Shown: positions 21,440 through 33,600 of the stretch, in pieces
How positions within the stretch are numbered: the stretch's first letter is position 1
How the letters are laid out: the number at the start of each line of letters is the position of its first letter
NCBI RefSeq assembly: GCF_000237925.1
Contig: NC_031502.1
Coordinates: 56,665,943 to 56,729,942, forward strand
Source: Schistosoma mansoni
Lineage: Eukaryota > Platyhelminthes > Trematoda > Strigeidida > Schistosomatidae
Reading direction: 5' to 3'
DNA: 64,000 bases
Position numbers and translations under genes: made by a program
Notes under the pieces: model-generated
Seen by the model: only the letters and a program-made list of their open reading frames with translations
Databases searched by the model: none
Told to the model about the DNA's origin: nothing

Positions 21440-24400
21440 GTAAAGGTTCAGCTTCCGAATTTCCATCAGTTTGCCTCAGCTTGGCGAGTGTGAGAACGTC
21501 ACGCTAAGCGGGGTTGCCAGGATTGAAGCTTCTTCCCTCAGTACGGCAGAATGGACCATATCCGGGCGACGAGAAGTGTCTTTTCTTAGGTGCTGCAGTT
21601 TACTGAACACCAAGTCAACGCTCAGGTTCACTCAGCAAAGTCCTGTGGAGATGCAGATGAAGCTTTCATCAACTATGTCATACACTTACACGTTATATTA
21701 GATTTCGCAGTGACCGTAAACGGCCACATACCCTGCGAAGAAGCACTTTACGTAGGCGATCTGCTCCAGAAGACGAGGGACCGATAATCACGACTGGTGC
21801 TGGCATCATAACCAGCATGGAAAGTCTTCCAGAAATTGCAGAAAACCATACACTTATCCAAATTCAAAAATGAAAGACACGAAAACAATTCAGGAAACTT
21901 CCCAGCCGATACGTGTTAACGGCAACCGTGGCCAACGAACATAGCCGTCTGTTATACGTCGCAGATGTGATAACGAAAGTTCGCTATCTCGTCGATACCG
22001 GCGCAGAAGTTAGCATTCTTCCTGAAAATTCTAACGATCGACTTCGCAAATCAGTTTTGAACTTACAGGCGGCAAACGGAAAGCCGATCGCCACATATGG
22101 AAAAAGGTACGTTTACTTTGACGTAGATTTACGTAAACCCATTTGCTGGAGCTAGGTTGACGCAGATGTTTCTGTATCAATCATTCAACACTACAATCTA
22201 CTCATCGAGGTGCGCAAACGGAGGCTAATGGACGGAGACACTAATGTATCTGTTTGTGTAACTTCTTATTCAGGTTACACATTATCTCCAGTTACAGTTA
22301 AGCACACGACAGATCCATTCTATCAACAATTACTCGATAAGTTCTTTAGGAAATACCAATTGATATATGTAACTAGGAATGTTACATATCACATCACGAC
22401 TACAGGACCACCTATATTCTCAAAAGCACGCCCACTGGCTCACGAAAAGCTGAGGTTGACCAAGAATGAATTCAACCAAATGATAGAGTTAGGAATCATT
22501 CCACCGTCAAACAGCACCTGGGCATCTTCTTTGCACATGGTCCCTAAAAAGGACAGCAACGATTGACATCCAACTGATGAGTGAACCTAAAAACCATTCT
22601 CAATCGTTACGCGTTGCCTTACACTCACAGTTTGACAGCTCCCTTGAAAGATACAACTGTCCTTTAGACAATTTACTTCGTTCAAGCCTAAAAGCAAATT
22701 CCTATGGTCACTGACGACATTCCCAAAGCCACTGTCATAACTCCTTTAGGCCTCTACGAACTTTCGCGCATGCCTTTCGGCCTAAGAAATGCTTCCCAAG
22801 CCTTTCAAAGGTTCATCGATGACGTTTTTCGAGGTCTCAACGTCGTACATGAGTATGTTGATGACTGTTTGATAGCAAGTCCGGACAGAGAATCCCTTCT
22901 CCAGCGTGTGGACATTGTTTTCGAACGACTTCAAAAGCATGGCATTACTGTAAACATTCAGGAATGCCAAATCGGAACCGACTCCTTAGATCGCTTAGGA
23001 CACACTATTGATGCTCAAGGCATCCGACCTCTTAGAGGCACAGTGGCGGCCATTCTGGATTACCCAGAACCGACCACTATTAAGCGATTGCGCCCATTTA
23101 ACGGTCTTGTAATTTTCTGTAGACTGTTCATACCAAACCGCACGTCCTTTATGAGACCTCCAACAGATCAACTTCGTGGAAATGCGACGTCCGTCAATTT
23201 GGAAGATACCGCGAGAAGATTAAGGAACTCAAGCACCCATTAGTATCTCATTAGACGCATCCGACTCAGCAATCGAAAGAGTTCTACAACAATAGGTTGA
23301 CCACTCCTGAAAACCTTTGGCATTCTTCACGAGACGGTTGTTATACACTGAATCGAGGTACAGCATTTTCGGTAATGAATTCCTAGTTATGTATCGTGCT
23401 GTACGACATTTTCAACACTCCACTGAAGGCGGAGAATTCACCCTTTCACTGATCATACAACCCTTACTTTCTCTTTAAGCTCATCTTCAGACAAGTACTC
23501 ACCTCGTGAGTCTCGACAACTGGACTACATTTCGCATTTGACTTCAGATATACAACACATTTCTAGAGCAAACCATGTAGTTGCAGACGCCCTGTCTCGT
23601 ATGACTTCTTTGAACAGCTTCCAAGGAATCGACCTTCTTAAACTCGCCCAGCTTCAAAAAGAAGACATTGATCTACAGCATGAGTTATCCTGAACAACCT
23701 TTAGACTGTGCATTAAACAGATGGGAACAGGTAAGGAAACCATATTATGCCACACATCTACAGTTAGAGATCGTCCAAACGTGCCTAACCATTATCGACG
23801 GAAGGTCTTCAATGTGTTGCACAAACTTACTCAACCGGGTGTGCGTGCATCTATCAAGCTTAGAGCAGAACGTTTTTGTTGTCCTGGTATGAATACAGAC
23901 GTAAGGGAGTGGACACGCTACTGAGTAAGCTGCTAGAAATCCAAGGTCATTAGGCACAACAAATGTCCCTTAGGCTAGTTCAAAACTAATGATGCTCGTT
24001 TCGACCATGTTTATCTGGGTTTGGTAGGACTTTTACCAGATTCCAATGGATTCTCTTATTTCTTAAGTGAGTAGACCGTTTCACACGATGGCCTGAAGCA
24101 CATCAAGTTCATCAAGGACATTACTGCTGAAAAGTGGTCCACGCATTCGTCGAACGATGGGTAGCGAAATTCGGCTGCGCTTCAACTATCACTACAGACC
24201 ACAGACGACAGCTCGACTTTCAGGAGAATTCGCGGATCCTTCATTTCCTCCAATGAACGTGGATATAGTACACGTGTCTTCGTACGTCAAGACCCACGTC
24301 GACGACTTCTCGAATCAGCAAACGAAGGACCACTCAAAGTTCTTCAGTGTGAACCTAATTACTATATAGTCTATAAGAACGGAACTAACAATAGCATCAG

Positions 24401-24478
24401 TATCGATCGTCCAAAAGCAGCGTATTTAAAAGGAAATCCTATCGACGTCGAGTTTCTTAAGTATAATCAGACGACATA
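21440..24478 (+). pseudogene. decayed Ty3/gypsy LTR retrotransposon pol
   Basis: Fragments in several frames follow gypsy order: aspartic protease (YLVDTGAEVSILP, 21913-22155), RT start (PLAHEKLRLTKNEFNQMIELG, about 22430-22490), RT core with YVDD (HEYVDDCLIASP, about 22850-22885) and RLGHTIDAQGI, RNase H traces, the integrase zinc-binding and catalytic regions (about 23730-24200), and an integrase tail ending SIDRPKAAYLKGNPIDVEF with TAG near 24478. Stops and frameshifts break every domain. I found no LTR pair, and the 5' border (about 21250-21440) is uncertain. It ends 136 bp before the tectonic start codon. Confidence 0.85.
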
Positions 24479-24614
24479 GCTCCCACACTTATAATACCTC
24501 ATTTGACAGGCAACAATCAATGTATCTTCTATTTCCCGAAGAGTGGATTATAACTATCGGTCGTGTTTATCCATTCCAACCTCAAGGTCGTTGCTAGTCT
24601 AACATTCAACCGTC

Positions 24615-27600
24615 ATGATTCAATCCCCCGTCTTATTACTTGTCTTCTTCATAACACATTTTATTCGACCCATTTTTAACGGTACTAACCACTTGTAAAG
24701 TTTCATTATGTTCAAAGATAGAGTATGCTTGTGTGATATCAGGCCGTCGGTTTGTGACAAGTTCTGTCAGTGTGACACAGACTGCTTTAGTGGCGAAAAT
24801 AACTCGTTTTCCTCTTACATCTCTTTAGAGAGGTATTTAACATACCAACTTAACTTTTTAGGAGTTCTCATGGTTCGAGATGGTGCATTCCAAAGGGACT
24901 TTATTTCTTATCAAATGCAGCATTTTCTAGGAGTCAGGACGGTGAAAATATATGTTTTTCCGACACAAACTGTAAGAATTGCAGTAAAATATAATTGCAA
25001 GATTTGAGAGAAAACTACCTGCAGTTAAGTCGCGGTTCCGGACAGCCTTGGATGAATTCTATTTCAATAACTAACTTAAATTCGATAAACGATTGTGTAA
25101 AGTATTAAGTTCATAAGATATTTAGCTACTGTTTTCTTATAGGCGGAAGATTATCTGTGCTTATTCTATAGAAACAGGATTCTTGGACGTTTCACACTCC
25201 CTAGTGGTTTAGGATGTCGCGTAGATTTTTCTCCAAGTAAGTCCTTTTTATCTTTCCTTTTTTAACCACTGAAACGACGTAAGCTCATCCGTGCTTTCCT
25301 GATCTGAAAGTCTCAATTACTGTAGTTACCCAGTGTTAGCTCTTATGTTAGTTTGTTCCTTACCCTAATACATTTCTAGAGGTTTCTTCGACCCGTGCTT
25401 CGAAATTCTGATTAGGGATATGGATTTTGCCCGGTTCTGCATGACTCATATCCGATAGGATCCTTGGAATAACACTATTTATATTCAAAAAGTTATTTTT
25501 GTCATTTATAATCCCTCTGACGGTTGGAATTAAACCCATAAGACCACCTAACGGGATATGATTTTTCTAGCTTGACTCCGTTTTTCCTGTGTGAAAATAA
25601 TTGACGATTCCTATCCTCGAAGTACCAGTGACTGAAAAATTATCATGTAGAGAGAAAAACTTATAAATTTTTAACTTCCATTATCAGTGTTATCAGTTTT
25701 TGCCAGTTATTTGCATGGACATGTAAGACCGTCACTTAATCTGTAAGAAAATTCAAGGAAAAATAAAAATTTATCTACATGCTTCCCAGACTGAAGGATT
25801 AGTCCTCATTAACTGTGTTCCTTTAGTGAAATTAGGACCTGACGGTTCTCTCAGAAGAATTACTAATGAAGAGAATATATTACTTACATAAATTACTCAG
25901 ATACAAACATCAAAAATTCATAGTGATGTTTACCCAGTTACACTATTATTGACCTATCTTGTAATATTATTCCAAACACCATGTACTTCTGAGTATTTGG
26001 TCACTGATTCATTTTGAGCGTTGCTGCGGTTTGTTGGAACCAATCAATGAAAAGATGGTGTTCCTTATACAGTTTGATTCAATAACGAATGACCTTTTAT
26101 ATCCAAACGAAGAGCGAATGAGTGGTAACTGCTAGGGATTATTTATGGACTATTATTACATAAATAATTGTTGGATAATTACTGAGTGACTAGATTATTT
26201 ATATGTCCTCAATCCTCTTTATCATATACTTTCATTTGACTCACTCGTTACCGTTATACGACTTATCATTCTTAATTTATTCCCAATCTATTATTTACAA
26301 TCTTCAGTACTCACAGCAACTTTTGTCTTGATCCTGCATAATTATTATTTTGCACTTTATGGTGCATACAGTCTGGACTGCTTGCATATAAGCTATGTAT
26401 GTCTGTAATATACGATTTACACGGCGCAGGCTGATATTGTGTTTTGAACTGGACTGGCTATGCTGGTTGAGAAGTTGCTATACAGAGGACCAATAAGGAC
26501 TCAGCATTGAATATAGGCTGCTCGTGCTGGTTAAAGCACCACTGGTTTAGCAAAGGGACAACGTTATATGAGTCGGTATTCTGATTGGTAGTTTCGCCAT
26601 GTGATATTCAACGGGTCATAGTACATAGTCTCCCGATTACTGAGTTCAGCTTGACTTCCCGAACGTTTCATTCCTAGAATTTATTCGAACTTTCCAAGCT
26701 ATCTCCTACATGTTTAGGCCATCATTAATACCAAAATTATTTCTGCACTACAACTTTGCATCTTCTGTTTTTCAGATGTAAGTTGTGTCAACTGAAGCTA
26801 ATGCATACCTGTTTAAAACCAATTAACTGACCGAAACTTTCTGAATGATGAAAAATATTTTGAATTATGACTATTAAAAATTTTATTTTAGAATTTCTAA
26901 ACAACATAACAACCAAGTGTACACGCACGTTGAATTTTAAAGATAATGGTTCAAGTTGTACACAACTGCCAAGTGTCTTAACGTACACGGATGGATTAAA
27001 GTTTTTGCGACTACCGATATCAAAACTTTTTCAAAACAAGAGTATTCGTTTGGAAGGAATTATGGCTAGTAATAATACGGTTTCGATTGGTTTATTTATT
27101 TGTAAGAACTTAAACGATGACGTCATATCATGTCCAACATCTCCATCTTCACTCGATTCAACGAAACAAGCGTGTATGAATGCAGTCATGGGAGTAAGTT
27201 AAAAATCATGGTGTGCATTTGCTTTTCATCATTGTTTATCACAAACAACATATACTTTAGAGTCAAAAATGACTTGCTGATTACACAAAGCTAAAACTTC
27301 CTATAGAAATTTCTATATTCTGAATAAATCTTGGATATTGAATGATTGATATATGTTAAAGTAAAAGGTGATGTATCATTTACTCTTGTTGTTCAATAGC
27401 ATTCTATATCATGAGTGTTTCTGATTGACTACCTGTCATTTCGTTGAATAGAATCGACAGGAAGTCCTGTATTTAGGTCGATTTGTGCTAATTGGCACTC
27501 ACTACCTGGTAATATGTTTAAAGATAGATGTATCATATTGGTTTTTACTATGTATCATCCAGAGTTACAGTCAGTGACACTAAAATTTGTATAATTTCGC

Positions 27601-30600
27601 TACGATGAGCCTCCTAGAGGGCAAGCTAAGTTATCTCTGGATAGCAGTCAGTATCGTATCATCTAGATCTTGGTACTGACGAATTCTCATCTAGTGAGTT
27701 GCACTATGGATACTAGCCAGATTTCATTGCGAACTGGACATCCCTAATGTTTGAGATATCTCTTACTGAACAGTGTTGGCTTATAGAGCTTCTTACCTTC
27801 ATTTCATCAAAATAAACAACTCAATGCATAATCACATCCAGTCACTTCGTGCAGTCACTAAATTATGTCATGTCCGATAGATTTTACTAGCCATTTGAAC
27901 TGGACAAGATGTTCACCACCGCTGAGTGGTTGCGTTCTGATAACAAAATGAAGTGGTCATCCTAGATTATATATTATATAGTGTGCGGAGGTTTGGGGGT
28001 ATTTTTAGACTTCCATAGTTTATTCCACAGATTGATTTTAGTTTGAGAACCAGGAAACACTGGATAGCTGTTTCATTGTAACATGATACTTTTCGAATGT
28101 ACGACAATTCTCATCTATAATAGCTTGATATTACCGATATATTTGCATAAATTATGTGTAGTGGTGTAAATTTAAAGCGCAATTTTTATTTCTCTGCTAC
28201 TTTGTTTTCTGAATCAAGGTGAAGTTCAGTATTATTTATAATGAAAATGGTATAACAAACATTTCAGTTGAATTTATCATTGCAAATGTCACAACTACAA
28301 AATTTGATCAGTTTCATACAGTACAATTTATTGAAGTAAGTTCCGAAGAATGTTCTGCTTAAGCGTTAACAATAATTACAATTAAAAATACTATCTGACT
28401 GACAGTAGGTAATAATTATGCCTTTTAGTCAAGTCTAAATATCGTTCATTGGTAAGCGACTTATTAAGACGATATCATTCAATCAATTATCCTTTAAAGG
28501 ACATTTTATCATGTTTACTCTTATGTATCTCATTTTAAATTTGAAGGAAACCGCTGATTTTAATGTCCAGTTTTTTGACAACACTTCATTTTTTGCACTA
28601 ATGGATTAGTATGGTGAATAGGTGTCATTTGATTATCATTAAGTTATCATTTATTAATCAGGATTTCTGTCTGTTTTAATGTCTCTTATTACGACCCATC
28701 TGCTCCTATTGTTTAGTATTCCTGGACACTACTTCACCAAATCAATCGATGGTTAGAGACCTTGAATGACATGGCTCAAAATCGTTTGCAATGGCGTAGG
28801 TGCATCCACTCTTTGTGTTCTCCCAAATTCTAATCTTCTGAATTCTTCATGTCCCTATCTTTTTTTCTCTTCCCAAATTTATTTCACTGGATTATACTCC
28901 TTCAATAACATCTTCAAACCCTAATCTTTCGGATTAGTGCTTATACTCTTACTACTTCTACGACTATGGGATTTGAATCGACAACTGCATCTCTGTGTTA
29001 ATGTGGTATGGCAACTCGAACTGATGTACGTATGTACGAAGTTCTACGTTGTAACTGACTGACTGAAATCAGAACACGGTTGAACAGGAACGTGGTTATA
29101 TCCCTAATAATAAGGTTAGATGAAAGTGGGAATCGCAATAAGAAAAAAACGTTAGTATGTTTATAGTTTTTACATGAAAAGATTCTAGAGTATTTTTCAA
29201 GTATCCCCCATCATTAATCAAGAGGTGTTTGAATACTCATTGAGATCGATTATATATTGAATAGCTTACAATCATGCTTAAGTTTTGTAAACATTAGTTA
29301 GCTGAACTGATAATTTACCCATAGAATTCATCTCTAGATATGGAGGTGATAAATTTCAGGAAATAGAACCATTGGTAATGAGGCGAATAAGTGAAAATCT
29401 GAAATTAAGGAAATTATTTACCGAGGAATGTAGAATAGTACAACAAAACTGGCCGGACATTCTAGGATTTTAAACAGTAGATAGAAGAGGGGTGGAAATT
29501 CTTCGTGGACTGTCGATCGTTAGCGTATGCAGACACTGATTTTAGCGAACTCATAGTTACGCGTAGACAAATAGTCAATTATTTCTTCTAGTTATATCAG
29601 TTACTTACTTACTTACTTACGCCTGTTACTCCCAATGGAGCATAGGCCGCCGACCAGCTTTCTCCAACCCACTCTGTCCTGGGCCTTCTTTTCTAGTTCT
29701 TTCCAGTTCTTGTTCATTCTTCTCATGTCTGTCTCTATTTCTCGGCGTAATGTGTTCTTTGGTCTTCCTCTTCTCCTTCGACCTTCAGGATTCCATGTGA
29801 GGGCTTGTCTTGTGACACAATTGGGTGATTTCCTCAAAGTGTGCCCAATCCACTTCCAGCGCTTCTTCCTGATTTCTTCCTCCGCTGGAATCTGGTTTGT
29901 TGTCTCCCACAGTAACTTGTTGCTGATAGTGTCTGGCCATCGGATCCGAAGTATCTTGCGTAGACAGCTGTTAATAAACACTTGTATCTTCTGGATAATG
30001 GCTTTCGTAGTTCTCCACGTCTCTGCCCCATACAGAAGAACTGTCTTGACATTTGTATTGAAAATTGTGATCTTGGTGTTGATTGACAAATGTTTTGAGC
30101 TCCAGATGTTTTTCAGCTGTAGGTATGCTGCTCTTGCTTTGCCGATCCGCGCCCTCACATCTGCATCTGATCCACCGTGTTCATCAATGATGCTGCCCAG
30201 ATATGTAAAGATTTCCACATCCTCCAAAGCTTCTCCGTCAAGTGTAATTGGATTGGTGCATATTGTATTGTATCGGAGAGTCTTGCTTTTCCCTTTGTTT
30301 ATATTGAGACCTACTGCTGCTGAGGCTGATGCTACACTGGTCGTTTTCTCCTGCATTTGTTGTTGCGTTTGTGATAGAAGAGCCAGATCATCCGCGAAGT
30401 CTAAATCGTCAAGCTGCATCCTGCCTGTCCACTGTATCCCGTGCATTCCTCCAGATGTTGACGTCTTCATAATCCAGTCGATCACCAGGAGAAAGAGAAA
30501 GGGTGAGAGTAGGCAACCTTGTCTAACACCGGTCTTTACCTCGAACGAGTCGGTGAGTTGTCCTCCGTGGACGATTTGGCAGTTTAGTCCATCATAGGAG

Positions 30601-33600
30601 TTCCGTATGATGTTGACTATCTTCTCAGGCACGCCGTAGTGTCGAAGAAGCTTCCATAGTGTCGTCCTATCCACGCTATCAAATGCCTTCTCGTAGTCAA
30701 TGAAGTTGATGTACAGTGATGAATTCCATTCGATTGATTGTTCCACAATGATACGTAGAGTTGCGATTTGATCTGTGCACGATCTATCCTTACGAAATCC
30801 AACTTGTTGATCTCGAAGTTGAGCGTCCACGGAATCCTTCATCCTGTTTAACAATACTCTGTTGAAGACTTTTCCTGGTATTGAGAGGAGAGTGATGCCC
30901 CTGTAGTTGTCGCACTTGCTCAGATCGCCTTTCTTTGGTATCTTGATGAGAAGTCCTTCTTTCCAGTCTGTTGGTACATGTTCTTCGTCCCAAATCTTAC
31001 TGAAGAGGATGTGGAGTATCTTGGCAGTTGCTGTTACATTTGCTTTCAGTGCCTCTGCCGGGATGTTGTCTGGTCCCGCTGCTTTGCCACTCTTGATTTG
31101 TCTAATGGCCATGCTGATCTCTTCAATTGTTGGTGGGCCAATATCGATTGGGAGGTCTGTGGGTGCTGCTTCGATGTTGGGTGGGTTCAGTGGAGCTGGT
31201 CGATTCAAGAGTTCCTTGAAGTGTTCTACCCACCTGTTTCGTTGTTCTTCAATATCGTTGATTACTTTGCCTTCCTTGTTTTTCACTGGTCTTTCTGGTT
31301 GACGGTAATTTCCAGCAAGTTTCTTTGTTGTATCATACAGTTGTCTCATGTTTCCCTCTCTTGCAGCCTTTTCCGCTGTCATCGCTAAATCTTCCACATA
31401 TTTACGTTTGTCGGTCCTGATGCTCCTCTTCACTTGCTTGTTTGCCTCTGTGTATTCGGCTTGTGCCTTGGCTTTTTCTGCTCTTGTTCGGCTGATATTG
31501 ATTGCTACCTTCTTGTTCCTCCTTGCTTCAATTTTATCCAGTGTACCAACAGTGATCCATTCCTTGTGATGGTGCTTCTTTTGGCCCAGAACCTCCTGAC
31601 ATGTTGAAACGATTGCCTCCTTGATACCTTTCCAGCTGCTCTCTATAGTATTCCCCTCTCCATTGAGTAGGTCATGAAAGGCCTCGAACCTGTTGCTGAG
31701 GGCTATGTTAAATTCGTTGAGTTTGTCAGCATCTCGAAGAAAGGCCGTGTTAAACTTTTGTGATGTTGTCCGCGCCATTGTCCAGTGCTTCTTGAGTTTT
31801 AGTTTCATCTTGGCGACCAGCAAATGATGATCGGATGCTATATCAGCTCCTCTTCTGGTTCTCACATCCTCCATCGTCCTCCTGAACTTTTTGTTGATGC
31901 AGACATGGTCGATTTGATTTTGTGTAGTGTGATCCGGTGAAATCCAAGTGGCTTTGTGTATGTTTTTGTGTGGGAATATGGTGCCACCTATGACCAGTTT
32001 ATTGAAGGCACATAGGTTTGCAAATCTCTCACCGTTTTCGTTCCTTCCTCCCAGTCCATGTTGTCCCATGACGTCTTCGTATCCAGTGTTGTCCTTTCCA
32101 ACCTTGGCATTGAAATCTCCCATTAGAATGGTCAGGTCCTTGGTTGGGCACTTCTCGAAGATTGACTGCAGCCTATCGTAGAATTGGTTTTTAGCGTCTT
32201 CATCGTAGTCGTTGGTCGGCGCATAGCATTGGATGATGTTCATTGTAATGCCCTCTCTCTTTGTTTTGAAGGAGGCTTTGATGATCCTCGGTCCATGAGA
32301 TTCCCATCCTATAAGTGCATTTTGTGCTTTTCTAGACAGCATCAGTGCCACTCCTTGTGTATGTGGGGCATTTTCTTCTTCATGACCGGAGTATAACAGA
32401 AGTTCCCCTGAAGACAGTCGTTGTTGTCCAACCTGCGTCCAATGTGTTTCACTGATTCCAAGCACTTCCAGGTTGTATTTCCTCATTTCCGCAGAAATTT
32501 GGAAGACTCTGCCGGTCTCCCACATTGTCCGGACATTCCATGTACCTATAAAAATTGTCGCTCTGGTTGTAAGAAGGTGCATCGGCCTCATGACTTCCGA
32601 AGGAACTCGGCTTTCATCATGAGACGTCATTTTTCCTTCTACTCCCAGGGCAGAGTTTGAATGGTTTGAATGATTTTTTCTGGTTAGCGTTTTTTTAGCG
32701 AGTTGATTTTCTACGGGATGGGGTCGCTAACCCCATGCCCAACCCTCCTCCTTTACCCGGGCTTGGGACCGGCAGTAGCCCCTGGAGGAGCTACAGGCGG
32801 AGTTAGTTATATCAGTTAGATATGATATATCAATATGAAACGTTGCGAAAAATAATATCAGTCACTTACTCCTAAGGGAATCGGTTTGTCTGGAGAATTC
32901 AGTTGTTTACTTTATTGTGAATACTTTTTGTTCCTATGAAAAACATGTATAGTACCGGACAACTGAGGTTCAAATGAAATCACTTCAATCACTGGGTCAA
33001 ACTGTCTTTATGTCTACATTGATTTTGATGTAATTAAATATAAGTTTGTGTTCGGTTTGTAAGCCAGACATTTTAGTTAAGGGTAATGATACTACTTGGA
33101 CCTCCAAAATTAGAGTAGTGTAGATTGGTAACTGAATATCTAAATGAATGGTCCAAAGTTTAATACTTTAGCAAACAACCTTGTATTTTACGCATATTTT
33201 GATGTTAAAAAATCAGATTTGTTAGATGAAACAATGAAATGTAAATTATGAAGATGTAAACTCTGCTTTTTGGGATAAAAATAGGTGAATTGATTACCAA
33301 CGATAGGTTTCCAGTTCGGTGTAATTTGGAGATGAGCTTTCTAATGAATTGACATTAATTGGAGAAACATTTAAAATTAAAAAAAATCGCTGAACAGCTG
33401 TTTTATTATGTCGATGTTATGACTTCATGTGGCTGGATGTCTTCAGGCTAAGGCGAAATAAATCTTCAAAGCTCCTTTTTTTAAACAAATTTCCAGTTAA
33501 CGTTAGTTTGTTGAGAAAACCATTTCGGTAGAGTTTCGTTCACAGAGCTGAACGGTTGAATCAACAGGCTTTCATTTTATTTCTAAACAACATCGGCACA

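Larger units (their letters stand above)
29604..32803 (-). mobile_element. full-length RTE-type LINE
   Basis: A 3200-bp element flanked by TAGTTATATCAGTTA at 29589-29603 and 32804-32818, a perfect 15-bp target-site duplication. On the minus strand: 173-bp structured 5' UTR, one uninterrupted ORF, and a 3' end of only TAAG repeats (29604-29620). It sits antisense in tectonic intron 7. Perfect duplication and open ORF suggest a recent insertion. Partial relatives lie at 1543-3105, 3108-3800, 4509-4731 and 38459-38690. Confidence 0.95.

Noticed and set aside
27600-27980. possible repeat related to 39040-39300
   Set aside because: Only vague similarity by eye; no shared block long enough to support a claim.
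29604-29620. array of short direct repeats resembling a CRISPR or satellite
   Set aside because: Only four TAAG units that form the LINE's 3' tail. No CRISPR-like array is present in the window.
29635-30597. 320-codon open frame on the plus strand
   Set aside because: It lies opposite the intact LINE ORF and reads as its antisense shadow, with Ser/Phe/Leu-rich composition and no family resemblance.
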